From Mytilus californianus (taxonomy: Eukaryota; Mollusca; Bivalvia; Mytilida; Mytilidae), in contig NW_026262712.1 of the NCBI RefSeq assembly GCF_021869535.1, positions 49,582,884-49,646,883 of the forward strand: a stretch of 64,000 nt of DNA, written 5' to 3'. The notes under the pieces are model-generated. The model did not search any database and had not been told where the DNA came from. It saw only the letters and a list, made by a program, of their open reading frames with translations. A program made the translations under genes and the position numbers. Below, in pieces: positions 1 to 11,975 of the stretch; within the stretch, counting starts at the first letter, position 1, and each line of letters starts with the position of its first letter.

Positions 1-1808
1 AGCTCACCTGACCTGAAAGGTCAAGTGAGCTTTTCTCATCACTTTGCGTCCGTCGTCCGTCGTCCTGCGTCCGTCGTCCGTCGTCCGTAAACTTTTACAA
101 AAATCTTCTCCTCTGAAACTACTGGGCCAAATTTAACCAAACTTGGCCACAATCATCATTGGGGTATCTAGTTTTAAAAATGTGTGGCGTGACCCGGTCA
201 ACCAACCAAGATGGCCGCCACGGCTAAAAATAGAACATAGGGGTAAAATGCAGTTTTTAGCTTATAACTCAAAAACCAAAGCATTAAGAGCAAATCTGAC
301 ATGGGGTAAAATTGTTCATCAGGTCAAGATCTATCTGCCCTGAAATTTTCAGATGAATCGGACAACCCGTTATTGGGTTGCTGCCCCTGAATTGGTAATT
401 TTAAGGAAATTTTGCTGTTTTTGGTTATTATCTTGAATATTATTATAGATAGAGATAAACTGTAAACAGCAATAATGTTCAGCAAAGTAAGATTTACAAA
501 TAAGTCAATATAACCGAAATGGTCAGTTGACCCCTTTAGGAGTAATTGCCCTTTATAGTCAATTTTTAACCATTTTTCGTAAATCTTAGTAATCTTTTAC
601 AAAAATCTTCTCCTCTGAAACAACTGGGCCAAATTAAACCAAACTTGGCCACAATCATCATTGGGGTATCTAGTTTAAAAAATGTGTGGCGTGACCCGGC
701 CAACCAACCAAGATGGCCGCCACAGCTAAAAATAAAACATAGGGGTAAAATGCAGTTTTTGGCTTATATCTCAAAAACCAAAGCATTTAGAGCAAATCTG
801 ACATGAAGTAAAATTGTTTATCAGGTCAAGATCTATCTGCCCTGAAATTTTCAGATGAATCGAACAACCTGTTGTTGGGTTGCTGCCCCTGAATTGGTAA
901 TTTTAAGGAAATTTTGCTGTTTTTGGTTATTATCTTGAATATTATTATAGATAGAGATAAACTGTAAACAGCAATAATGTTCAGCAAAGTAAGATTAACA
1001 AATAAGTCAACATGACTGAAATGGTCAGTTGACCCCTTTAGGAGTTATTGCCCTTTATAGTCAATTTTTAACAATTTTTCGTAAATCTTAGTAATCTTTT
1101 ACAAAAATCTTCTCCTCTGAAACTCCGTGGCCAAATTAAACCAAACTTGGCCACAATCATCATTTGGTTATCTAGTTTTAAAAATGTGTGGCGTGACCTG
1201 GTCAACCAACCAAGATGGCCGCCACGGCTAAAAATAGAACATAGGGGTAAAATTCATTTTTTGGCTTTTAACTCAAAAACCAAAGCATTTAAAGCAAATC
1301 TGACATGAAGTAAAATTGTTTATCAGGTCAAGATCTATCTGCCCTGAAATTTTCAGATGAATCGGACAACCCGTTATTGGGTTGCTGCCCCTGAATTGGT
1401 AATTTTAAGGAAATTTTGCTGTTTTTGGTTATTATCTTGAATATTATTATAGATAGAGATAAACTGTAAACAGCAATAATGTTCAGCAAAGTAAGATTTA
1501 CAAATAAGTCAATATAACCGAAATGGTCAGTTGACCCCTTTAGGAGTAATTGCCCTTTATAGTCAATTTTTAACCATTTTTCGTAAATCTTAGTAATCTT
1601 TTACAAAAATCTTCTCCTCTGAAACTACTGGGCCAAGTTAATTATAGATAGAGATAATTGTAAGCAGGAAAAATGTTCAGTAAATTAAGATGTACAAACA
1701 CATCACCATCACCAAAACACAATTTTGTCATGAATCAATCTGCGTCCTTTGTTTAATATTCACATAGACCAAGGTGAGCGACACAGGCTCTTTAGAGCCT
1801 CTAGTTTT
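1..1808 (+). mobile_element. Tandem-core repeat element with 5' hairpin and 3' palindrome (family 1)
   Basis: It starts at the window edge with a 14-bp stem (1-14 with 18-31, one mismatch), then a CGTC-rich tract (44-90), three tandem units of exactly 502 bp (92, 594, 1096; a fourth starts at 1598 and breaks off), and ends GGTGAGCGACAC, the palindrome at 1785-1800 and CTAG. The 3' GTGAGC repeats the right arm of the 5' hairpin. No protein is coded. It resembles the pearl/CvE group of bivalve elements and Helitron-like ends; class is inference. Confidence 0.7.
92..1636 (+). repeat. 502-bp tandem repeat, three units plus a stub
   Basis: TCTTCTCCTCTGAAAC recurs with constant 502-bp spacing. Units are about 95% alike and differ by scattered substitutions, so the array expanded recently. 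Each unit has AAGATGGCCGCCA (around 209, 711 and 1213), which matches the core of YY1-type sites. Confidence 0.9.
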
Positions 1809-2438
1809 GTTAACAAGAAAAAATTTTCTGGTACAAAAATATTGTGAAGTTAACAAAATTCACTTCCTGTTAATAATTTTTAAATCTTAACGGTTTTGAA
1901 ATCTTGAATAAAGAAAATATAACTTTTAAGGGTCGTATATCAAAAATGTGTTCAATTATGATTTTTATTCATTGTTTCACATACATTTATTGTAAAATTA
2001 TCACAAATACATAGAACATAACCATCATTCATATATATATAGGGAAAATAGGTTGATCGTGTCAAGGGAGATCATTCAAGTGCTGTAAATTCTCCAAATT
2101 ATCTACCGCAATGTAAATAAAAATGTTGATCATGTATGAAACACAATATGATTTGTTCATCCATTATATCATGTGACTTTGTAATTGTTATCATGTGATC
2201 TGATACAGATATTTATTGTTTGTTATGTTGTACATTTTGAGATTGTTAACATATATATTATCAGCTTCTGTTGTTGATGTACATATAATAATATTGTAAA
2301 TGAATGATGTAGCATTTCAAAATCTTATAAATTCATATTTTCATGGAAAAAAATCTCACTATTTGCATTCTTTGAAAAGAAATAATAAATGAATACTGCG
2401 AATTTTGTTGCACTTGTTACAGTAATGTTTAGCATGGA
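1809..2438. other. AT-rich intergenic stretch
   Basis: Nothing recognisable beyond a short (AT)n run near 2030-2040. Confidence 0.5.
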
Positions 2439-2637
2439 TTTTTATGCCCCTGCTGCAGTAGAGGGGGCACTAAGTGTTGCCCTTGACTGTCTATACGTCC
2501 GTCCGTTAGTACGCACTAAAAAGTGTCACTTTTACTGTTCTAGAGATATGCCCCTTTACAAATGAAAAAATTGCTGAATTCGTTCTGGAGTTTAGGCCCC
2601 TTCATAGCGTTATATGCAAGCGGGGGCATCATCTGTG
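2439..2637 (+). mobile_element. Short element with TTTTTATGCCCC start and GGGGGCATC end (family 4)
   Basis: The start forms GCCCC...GGGGGC across a TGCTGCAGTAGA loop, followed by CGTCCGTCCG. The 3' end GGGGGCATCATCTG repeats the right arm. A related copy is at 50710-50995. Confidence 0.55.
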
Positions 2638-3175
2638 TAGTTGATTATATCCCTATATACACTGACTGGTTGGCATTACTTGAAACTCTATTTATGAGTA
2701 CACACAATATAGTGCAATGGTGTGTACATTCTTTAGATTCCAACTATGGCCAAATATATTTATTGATAATATATGCTCCAATATCCACATTTCAAAAGGA
2801 TATGTACTTATTACCATATTTTTAAGGAAAATCATTTTATTAAAAATTATGATTATGGACAAATAAAAGGAAACAATCAATTAATATTGCCAAAATATGT
2901 TTCTATGCTTAATTCAATGTAATGAAGAATTTTAAGTTCACAATGAGAATGCAATGCAATCTTTACTCTCTCAATGCTCACAAGTACTTTGATTTACAAA
3001 TGGATGTCACATGTGAAGCTGGATATTCATACCCTTCCAGAGCACCCAGTATCAGTCCCAGTTTTTAAGTGTGAGATTGTACTGTTGAAAACTTGTATAA
3101 AAATATGACTTTCCTTGTATATCCACAAGCCAGCTTTTATATACTTGTCCCAAGCCAGGAATCAAAACAAGATCT

Positions 3176-3289
3176 ACAAAGGGAAAGAAAACAACTCTCC
3201 AAACGAAATGTAAAACAAAACTCAGTTCCACAAAGGAAAACTAAAAACAAAACCTCATTCTAAAAGTAAAATAAAAGTTCTCTCAGTTT
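3176..3289. repeat. Purine-rich AAAGGAAAAGTAAAA degenerate repeat, left part
   Basis: Runs of ACAAAGGAAAA with CTAAAAGTAAAATAAAA. The same motif resumes at 6815-7075, so the composite element between them was inserted into it. Confidence 0.6.
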
Positions 3290-3477
3290 TTGTATTGCCT
3301 GCGACATTTTTTTGTCGCAGTATGTGAGACATAGGGATTACTATGCGGCAGCCGTGATGTAAACTTTTTGTATAAAGCTTTATATTTCAGAAGGTAGAAT
3401 ACCTGGATGATTTATACCTTGTATGTAGATACCTAATTTTACGAAGTTTCTGTCAGTCATATGTCCATTGTCCTTGA

Positions 3478-3747
3478 AACAAGGAATTATTTGAATCTGG
3501 AATAATTTTGAATTCTGGAAAATTGATGAGAAATATATGATGAAAACTAACCCATCTAAATAGGGTTAGCCATGCGTGCATGGCTAACGGTTAATTTTAC
3601 TTTCACTATCATTTCAGTATGAACTAACTAACCCCCCTTAGCCATGCGTGCATGGCTAACCCTATTTAGTTGGGTTAGTTTTCATCATACATTTCTAATC
3701 AATTTTCCAGAATTCAAAATTATTCCAGATTCAAATAATTCCTTGTT
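3478..3747. mobile_element. Foldback MITE copy 1, 270 bp, TSD TTGA
   Basis: AACAAGG...CCTTGTT with near-perfect inverted arms of about 100 bp, flanked by TTGA (3474-3477 and 3748-3751). The sister repeat at 30960 reads straight through as CTTTGACCTC, so the empty site is known and the borders are firm. Each arm holds a CATGCGTGCATG palindrome. Copy 2 is at 61508-61781. Confidence 0.85.
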
Positions 3748-4052
3748 TTGACCTCATTTTCATGGTTCAGCGACTGCTTGAAAAAAAGATAGTTTTTTTG
3801 TCGTGAATTTCTCACTTATTATGAGAAACAGGATAACTATAATTGGTGTGTGGATTCCTTGCAACGTCAACATGTCCCTCAGAGTTCACCTGACCATGAC
3901 CTCATTGTATGGATAAGTTATGTGATTAGGTCTGTTTCTCAGATACTATAAGCAGTAGGTCAACTATATGTGGTGTATAGAATGACTGTAAGGGCTACAT
4001 GTCATCTGACCTTGACCTCATTTTCATGGTTCATTGGTCAATGTTAAGTTTT

Positions 4053-4852
4053 TGTCTCGCCTTGACGGAGTCAAAAAGCGACACATAGGTATGCTGTTTC
4101 CGGCGTCTGTGGCAGCGGCGTCAACAATGTATTAGTTGTTGATTAGGTCAATTTATGGGGAACTACTAGTGGTAGGTCAATGATATTTGGTATGCAGTTG
4201 TATTAGCATTGGCATATCTCATTTCCATGGAGATTGTTTGGCTCCACCCCCTTAGTCATGGTCTATAGACTTTGAAAATTTTGCTAAGTTAACATGTATT
4301 AGCTTGTGATTAGGTCAGTTCAAGGGGAACCATTAGTGGTAGGCCAATGTTAATTGGTGTTCAGTTGTATAAGCATTAGCACATCTCATTTCCATGGAGA
4401 ATATTTGGCCCCGCCCCCTCAGTCATGGTCTATTTACTTTGAAACTTTTGCTTAGTTTACATATATTAGTTTGTGATTAGATCAGTTTAAGATGAACTGC
4501 TAATGTTAAGTCAATGATATTTGGTTTGCAAATTTATTGGCATTTGCAAGTATCATTTCCATGGAGATTATATAGCCCCACCCCTGATAATGGTTCATTG
4601 ACTTTGAAACTTTTACATAGTTTACAATTTAATGTTTGTGTTTAGGTTTGTTTAAAGGGAACGACTTATAATAAGTCAATGGTATTTGGTATGCAGTTGT
4701 ATTAGCATTGGCACATCTCATTCCATGGAGATTGTTTAGCCATGTACCTTCAGTCATGGTTTATCGACTGAATATTTGCATAACTTGCATGTTAAAGTAT
4801 TGCTATTTTAATTTCAACATTTGCATTATCAAAATTACAAAAAGGCGAGACA
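4053..4852 (+). mobile_element. Nested element with TGTCTCGCC termini and 167-bp core units
   Basis: TGTCTCGCC (4053-4061) and GGCGAGACA (4844-4852) are inverted ends. A hairpin CTTGAC/GTCAA follows the start, then a GGCGTC/GCAGCGGCGTC tract, then four units of about 167 bp marked by CATTTCCATGGAGAT (4220, 4387, 4554, 4718). It interrupts the AAGTTTTTGTGTTTTGG motif of the host element. Related core units recur at 52870-53235. Confidence 0.65.
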
Positions 4853-4874
4853 TATCTCTGTGATAACAGTTTAT

Positions 4875-6275
4875 TGTATTTTGGTCTGATTTTTATAGGA
4901 CAGAATAAAAATTGCGTTCGTATATTGCTATCATGTCGTCGTCGTCCGAAGACATTTGGTTTCCAGACAATTACTTTAGTATAAGTGAATGGATCTCTAT
5001 GAAATTTAACCACAAGGTTCAATAGCACAAAAGGAAGATTGATTTTGGCAGTTATGGGCCAAATTTTTGGAATTAGGGGCCAAAAAAGGCATTTTCTAGT
5101 TTCCGGACAACAACTTGTGTATAAGTGTATGGATCTCTATGAAATTATACCACAAGGTTCCATACCACAAAAGGAAGGTTGGGATTGACTTTTGGGGTTA
5201 TGGCCCTAACTGTTCAGGAAATGGGGGAAAAAAAGGGGGGAAAAAGGTTTTTCTGGTTAATGGACAATTACTTAATGGATCTCTATGAAATTGTACCACA
5301 AGGTTCCATTTCACAAAGGGAAGGTTGGGTTTGACTTTGGGGGTTATGGCTCAAACCATTCAGGAATAAGGGGCCAAAAGGGGGAGGGGGAGGAACAATT
5401 TGTTTTGGTTTCTGGACAAATACTTAAGTATAAGTCAATGGATCTCTATGAAATTGTACCACAAGGTTCCATACCACACACAGAAGGTTGAGGTCGATTT
5501 TGTGGGTTGTGGCTTTAATCGTTAAGAAACTAGAGGCCAAAAACAAGACTTTTCTTATACTGGCTAAGCTGGTTCTAACTTAAATTATTTCTGATCTGTA
5601 TAAAGAAACAACAAATACTGATATGACAGGAGATACACACCAAACAGGGTGTGTAAATTATTATATTTAGTTTGTAAACAGATTTACTAAGTATTGCACA
5701 ACAGCAAGAAATCTTCAGTTGAAAATAAATACAAATCTTTTAACCAATTTCAATGAGGATTAATTTAAAGTCTTGAATTATTTGAGGCTTTTACCATGTA
5801 TTACTATATTGGATATTTGGACATTTTTAAATAGGTCTACATTGAGGTCCAAAGGGTCCAAAATTAGACTTTGTTTGATTTCATCAAAAACTGAATTCTT
5901 GTTGTTCTATGATATGCTGAATCTAACTGTGCGTTCAGATTTTTAATTTTGGCCCCGTTTTCAAATTAGTTTATATTATATAAGGTCCAAAGGGTCCAAA
6001 ATTAAACTTTGTTTGGATTCATGGGTTTTTTTATATGCTGAATCTAACCATGGCATTATATTTTGGATATTGGACCATTAAGTAGATTAAATGTCCGATT
6101 TCAAAATTTTAAGTTATATGACCACATTTATTCTGTGTCAGAAATCTATAATGTGTCAAATATTTATCACTATCCAAATTCACAGCTGTATCAAGCTTGA
6201 ATATTGTGTCCATACTTGCCCCCAACTGTTCAGAGTACGACCTCTGCGGTCGTATCCAGCTGCTTCAGGCAGAGT
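4875..6275 (+). mobile_element. Nested element with 3' hairpin TACGACC/GGTCGTA
   Basis: Its front part has four degenerate units of 140-163 bp with GGATCTCTATGAAAT (4991, 5131, 5277, 5440). Next come GGTCCAAAGGGTCCAAAATTA repeats (5850, 5990). The 3' end has a 7-bp stem with a 5-base loop (6236-6254). This arrangement is familiar from bivalve repeats. The 5' limit is approximate. Confidence 0.55.
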
Positions 6276-6814
6276 GCATTTTAAGTACTATAAGCAATAG
6301 GTCAAATATATTTGGTGTATTGTTAGGTGTACATGTCTGTCTGGCAGGTATCATCCGACCTTGACCTCATTTTCATGGTTTATTGGTCAATGTTAAGTTT
6401 TTGTGTTTTGGTCTGTTTTTCAAGTACAATCAGCAATTGGTCAAATATATTTGGTGTATGAAATTATTGTTAGGTGTACATGTCTGTCTGACAGGAATCG
6501 TCCGATCTTGACCTCAATTTCATGGTTTATTGGTCAATATTAAGTTTTTGTGTTTTGGTCTGATTTTCAATTATCATAAGCAATAGGTCAACTATATTTG
6601 GTGTATGGAATTGTAAGGTGAATATATCTGTCTGGTAGGATTTACGTGGCCTTGACCTCATTGTCATGGATCTTTAAAAATGTTAAATTTATGTGATACT
6701 GGTAGTAAAACCTTAATCTTTAAGATTATCAACATAAAATCAATGGTCAGTAAAACAGGCAAGACATTTCAGCGTGCGCACTCTTTTCTGAAGAAAAATT
6801 GTTTTTCAAAGGAA

Positions 6815-7075
6815 AGATAAAAGAATTCTTTGTTCCACAAAGGAAAAGGAAAAGTAAACGAAAACTAGTTCTAAAAAGGAAAAGTAAAATAAAATTTCTC
6901 TCAGGCTTATAGTAGAAAAGTTTTAAAAAAATCGAGTTCTACAAAGGAAAAGAAAAGCAAAATGTTTCTTCAAAGGAAAAAGGAAAAAACTCTAGTTCTC
7001 CAATCAAAGAGCCATGCAATCCAGTCCACCAAAGGAAAAGTAAAAATATTTATTTCTGCAAAGGAAAAGCATTAG
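6815..7075. repeat. Purine-rich AAAGGAAAAGTAAAA degenerate repeat, right part
   Basis: About ten imperfect copies of TNCAAAGGAAAAGNAAAA. Continues the tract seen at 3176-3289. Confidence 0.6.
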
Positions 7076-7390
7076 TTACTGTACAATCCAGAAAACTGGT
7101 TTATTACAGACTAATTACTCCTAAAATGTACTTGGTAACTGTTGGTTATGTTTGAAGACTGTTCACAAAATTATAACAGTGGCAAGCTAATGAATCCAGT
7201 GCAATATTCTATTACATTAATATTAATTTATCACTGCGAAAACTTAATCCATTGAGCTGATCTCTATTAATTTTGAACACCCATACATGTAAAGATCTTA
7301 ATATTAAGTCTTGATTTCCAATTTTTGTAACGCCAAGTGAGACAATCTTGACTGTAACAGTGTGAATTAATGGTTTGAAGTTTACTAATA

Positions 7391-8269
7391 GAGGTCGGTC
7401 ATTTTAAAACGTATCCATTCGTATCCGATACGTTGACGTTAACGTATCTGGAGATATAACAAAACACAATATTTGATCCCGAGTTTACGTCTGTGTTGCG
7501 TATCAAAACTATTTATTCTCTTCTGTTCATGTAAACCTATAGCTAAATCAGATATACAATTTTACTAGATTGTCAATGGTGGGTTTTTGCGAAAAAGGGG
7601 GCACTATCCTTAGCTAACGTAGGCATGTGAAAAATAACCGTTACGGGGCAATGGCACGAAGACAGTAAAAAATACCAAATGCAACAGAAAATAGACATTA
7701 TGATCATATGCATGCCTGGCCGTTGCGATTCAATAGCAAAGTTCTACAAATCGTTCTATTTTACTTTCTAACAATTTTATTCATTAACTTGAAGTACTTA
7801 TTCGTTTTAGCATAATGGACTTGATATTGCGGGCCAAATAAATCAATTACCATGCCTACCTTTTGCGAGTTCCCCCTTTTTGTTATTTCATGTCTGTTTT
7901 ATGGTTTTTACCGTTTCCGGTAAGGAGCTGAGTGTGCTTCATTTCTTAATCTTGCATTACTTTATATTCAGAAACGTACCATTTGGAAATTTTAAGTTTA
8001 ATGACTTAAACTTCTTCTACATTCTGTGTGGCTCAAAATAAGGTGCACTCGATTCGGTTATGTTCCAGACGCAAGATAATTAAACTTGGACATTTATATT
8101 TGTTACACACTTTCAAACATAGTGCCGGGTACCTCGTCAGCGCAGCTCGTACACATATTCAACGATATTTCACTCAAAGATAGTAAGACATATTATTTTA
8201 GTATGTCCTCAGAAACGTACACGTCAACGCACCTGATACGATTGGATACGTTTTAAATTGACCGACCTC
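7391..8269. mobile_element. Non-autonomous DNA element with about 60-bp terminal inverted repeats, TA flanks
   Basis: GAGGTCGGTCATTTTAAAAC at the left and its near-complement at the right (8245-8269) extend for about 60 bp of imperfect pairing. TA flanks both ends (7389-7390 and 8270-8271). There is no frame above 60 codons. Base composition is richer in CpG than the surroundings. A second inner inverted pair (AAAAAGGGGG near 7594, CCCCCTTTTT near 7873) suggests layered foldback structure. TA duplication fits Tc1/mariner-like elements, but the family is not identified. Confidence 0.75.
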
Positions 8270-8273
8270 TATT

Positions 8274-9147
8274 TCAGAGGTTAATAAAGCTAGACAAGCA
8301 ATATTTATATATAGATTGCTTATGGTCTGGATGGAGTGCCAGTCTGACATGGCAGTCGATATGAACTTCATGTTCAAGGTTCAATGACCTGCTATAGTCA
8401 AGAGTTAATTTTTTTCAATTTAAACTTTGAGGATTTGTTCTATAGAATGATTGTATGTGTATATCAGATCTGACATTAATCTATTTTTCCAGGGTTTTTT
8501 TTATCACAAAGAATCTTTATCATGTATATTGCACTTTATGATTTGTAACAATTTACTTAGCTTAATGTATTTGGCTAAGGCCGTGTTCACATTGAGCTAA
8601 ACTCGGTGTGGTGTATGTGTACTCTACACTTAAACTATAAACTTACTAACGTTCCCATTGATAAAAATCAATGTTAACATGTAGTTTGAAACAGGTTTTG
8701 ACTACATACAGTCGATATAGTCAATGTAGGCCTTGTGTGAGTTAAGTGTTCATAAAACAAGATACCAAGAGCGTGGATTTTATTGCGAATAGTTAAGGAA
8801 GTTACATCTATTGAATAAATTTTATTATAATAATTCTATGAATTAAGTTGTTTTCCTATTTTTTTCTGACAAAAACTCAAAAATTGCTCCGTTAAAAACA
8901 TGATTAAGTTTGATAGCCTTAGTGGGCCATTTGATTATCAGTGGGAGAAGTTTTTTTTTCTGATAGAATATTCATTTTACACCCGTTGATAACACTTTTC
9001 ATTTATTTAGCGCGAAAATTATTTTCACTTTTTTTCAACTTTTTCTTGCAAAGTCCTGCATTCTGTAGGACAAAATATTCAGTTTCATTATGTCGTGGAC
9101 AGGGTTATTTTTACAGTTAGTACAAGTCTAGAGTATTCATTTCCATA
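8274..9147. other. Intergenic, little recognisable
   Basis: 8325-8420 weakly resembles the GACCTTGACCTC core of family 3. The rest is AT-rich with no visible gene or repeat. Confidence 0.4.
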
Positions 9148-9363
9148 ATCACCATATGTGTGACTGGGGAATAGTAATATGGTAACTCAGATCTTCTTCC
9201 GATCGGCCGTAAAACTCTTCCAAAGTAGAGCGTCCGGTTGGCTCCGTCTCGGACGGCCTCTATTAAAGGACCTACCAATTGTATTTATTGTGAATCTGTT
9301 CTCATTCTGAAAATGTATGAAATATTTGCCACTGGACGTTTATCAACCAACAATTAATCAATC
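9148..9363 (+). mobile_element. SINE-like element type B, shortened copy
   Basis: It shares GTGACTGGGGAATAG, CGGACGGCCTCTATTA and the tail ATTTGCCACTGGACGTT...CAATCAATC with the better-bordered copy at 15426-15753. It lacks about 100 bp of the middle. The flanking duplication is too diverged to fix the ends. Confidence 0.6.
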
Positions 9364-9467
9364 ATTTTCAAATTCCTTTTTTTGCTTATTTTTACGCTGT
9401 TTTAGCAACGTAATCTTTAGAACTCTCAAAGTTCTCCAAATCAATAGAACGATTTTCTTAAGGTACC

Positions 9468-9728
9468 CGGGTCCTCGGTGGCCGAGTGGTTTAAGTAGTT
9501 ACTACTGTAATCACTAGCCAGTCAACACTGAGGTTGTGAGTTCGAACCCCGCTCGTGCGGGTGCACTCGACTCCAATCTTAATTGACTAGGATTGTCAGT
9601 TTTCCTATCGAAGGTCGGTGGTTTTCTCCGGGCACTCCGGCTTCCTCCACCAATAAAAACTGGCCGCCACGAAATAGACCAAAAAAGCTGTGCTTAAAAG
9701 TGGCGTTAAAACACCAAAAAAATCAAAA
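9468..9728 (+). mobile_element. tRNA-derived SINE (type A), full length
   Basis: An RNA polymerase III A box (TGGCCGAGTGG, 9479-9489) and B box (GGTTGTGAGTTCGAACCCC, 9532-9550) make a tRNA-like head. It is followed by a conserved body (CCGGCTTCCTCCACCAATAAAA) and the tail TGGCGTTAAAACACC. A 12-bp duplication TCTTAAGGTACC flanks it (9456-9467, 9729-9740). The body may be the V/RUDI-type molluscan SINE; that name is from memory. Confidence 0.88.
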
Positions 9729-10494
9729 TCTTAAGGTACCGTCCATTCATCTTCTTGGTACAAACCATTCTTTTTATTACTTTAATAAAAAAACAAAACA
9801 TTTTGTGTTCAGTAACGTACAGGAACATTTTTAAAAATCCATGTTAAATCCCACGCACTTCATTTTCAAGAATTCAAACAATTTTTCTCACCCCTCCTGG
9901 AACAAATACATTTTTTTCTTTAAAAAAATTAATTTAAACAATTTATCTAACCCTCCCCCCTCCCAAAAAATAAATTTTAGAAAAATAAAAAAGATATGAA
10001 TTGGTCTACGCCTAACTGATACAAAAGTTAACTGAGAAATTCTTAATTCAAATCTATTTAATGTACATGTAAACAACATGTAATTAAAACCGATGTACAG
10101 ATGAGAACAAATTTAATGTGAAACCAGTGTTCACTACATGAAACTATATTGTAAACAGGTTAACAGTACACAGCGTTTGGTGTGAAAACGGCCTAAGTTT
10201 CCCAGTTAATTAGTTATTAGATATCCACTGAAATGATATAATAAAAGATAAATTAATGTTAGTTTGTACCGGGGATCAATGATGCCTTTATGATTATTCT
10301 AAGGTTTATTTTACAAACTTTATTTATTTTTATGGTTAAAACCCCTTTGCCCGTTCTTGTATGGCACATACGACCCTCCATACTTTTTTAGAACTGCCCC
10401 AGCTGAACTGTGTCAACAGCAGGGAGTTCAATCTTGCAATTCATGACCCATAAACCCATTTCTAGATGTGTTGTTACTAACGAAAAACCCAGGG

Positions 10495-11025
10495 GGGTGG
10501 GGGTAACTTCGATATTTTTTTGGTAGGGGTGTGCCATTTTTGTCTCAAAAAAACGTACCCATTTTAATATAACATTCACTGAAAATCAGTACCTATAGTT
10601 ATATATAAATATTTAAGAAAGAATGACCTATATACTTATATACAATATTTAAAATATGACCCATGCTTATATAAGCACTAAATCTATATCATCATAGATT
10701 CAATGACGTCAAAACGTTACTGAAGATCAAATCAGGAGACGAATTTCCGGGGTTCATTTGGGAACTTATTTGAAAGGTGAACTTTCAAATAAATTAATTT
10801 AATTTAATATAATAATTGACATTGATAATGTAAGATTCTCAATAGCATATTTATATATGATATGTAGATCATACCCCAAATCAATATACAGTTATCAAAC
10901 GTAAATGCATTTCAATATAGGATGTCATTAAAAAGGAGGGTCATTTTTATATAAAATCTCGCAAAATTATGACCCATATCTTGGGCACATCTCCGTATAC
11001 CCAATAATAGGAAGTTACCCCCATG
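10495..11025. repeat. Degenerate 530-bp foldback with a central hairpin
   Basis: GGGGGTAACTTC (10499-10510) pairs with GAAGTTACCCCC (11011-11022). Inside, GGGGTGTGCC pairs with GGGCACATCTCC. Near the centre lies a perfect 11-bp stem, TTATTTGAAAG/CTTTCAAATAA (10766-10792). It is likely an old palindromic DNA element. Confidence 0.45.
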
Positions 11026-11689
11026 GAAAAACCCTTCTTGGAGTTAAAAATCGGAAAACTGTGAAAAGTAGCCAAACTTATGTGGGGTGGGAGTCATTTG
11101 ATGGACACTACGTTAATGGTATATATAGACTGTAGGTATTCACTATTATCCTAAATGCATGCATAGGTAGTTCAGGACACAAGGAGGTATTATATGGCCA
11201 AAAAAAATCTGGTCTGTAAAATCTAGGCCACTGTTTTGTCAGTTATCTGTAAAAACGGACATTTTGGCAGACATGGCTTGACATTTATAATTCCTTAGCA
11301 GGATAATCAAATCACATTTACTTCCAGTCAGCATGGATGGGTTGCTGTAACTACAAGGTAATAATTGACAAAGAAACACAGTTTGGCCAATGTTCATCTC
11401 TCAAGGTCATATTGAAATTGAAAAATAGACCTTTGGGTTCGATCACTCCCTCACCCACTGCCTTCCATACCATCCGCTACCAAATCTCAATACATAGATT
11501 TATAGATCAGCATCAGTTTAAGTATCAATAATTTGCATATTTGCGTTTTGGAAATGCTTGATTTTGGGGTCGAATCAGTTAATGATCAAGGATAAGTTTT
11601 TTGCAGTTGGGTGAGTTTCTCATGGACTATCTAGTAATAGTTCAATTTTATTGTTCTGAAGGACTGTAGAGAGATGTGCAAAATGTTTG

Positions 11690-11975
11690 CACCTGTCCTA
11701 AGTCAGAAATCTGATTACAGTAGTTGTCGTCTGTTTATTTAGTTCATACGTGTTTCTCGTTTCTCGTTTTTATATAGATTAGACCGTTGGTTTTTCCTTT
11801 TGAATGGTTTTACACTAGTAATTTTTTGGGGCCCTTTGTAGCTTGCTGTTCGGTGTGAGCCAATGCTCCGTGTTGAAGGCCGTACCTTGACCTATAATGG
11901 TTTACTTTTATAAATTGTAACTTGGACGGAGAGTTGTCTCATTGGCACTCATACCACATCTTCCTATATCTATAT
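11690..11975 (+). repeat. Abundant GATGTGGTATGA repeat (family M), copy
   Basis: It has the marks GTTGAAGGCCGTAC, GAGAGTTGTCTCATTGGC and CATACCACATCTTCCT in the order seen in the other copies of this window. No long frame. Confidence 0.7.

Larger units (their letters stand above)
3290..6790 (+). mobile_element. Composite tandem-core element (family 3) with nested insertions
   Basis: The 5' end carries the hairpin 3299-3306/3313-3320 and then GTGAGACATAGGG. The core is units of about 140-150 bp with GGTCAACTATATTTGGTGTATGG, GTCTGTCTGGCAGG and CTTGACCTCATTTTCATGG. The 3' end is GGCAAGACATTTCAGCGTGC. It is interrupted by a foldback MITE (3478-3747), a second element (4053-4852) and a third (about 4875-6275). 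No coding capacity. Confidence 0.7.

Noticed and set aside
9479-9550. A true tRNA gene at the first SINE
   Set aside because: Same reason; it is bounded with its body by a 12-bp target duplication.
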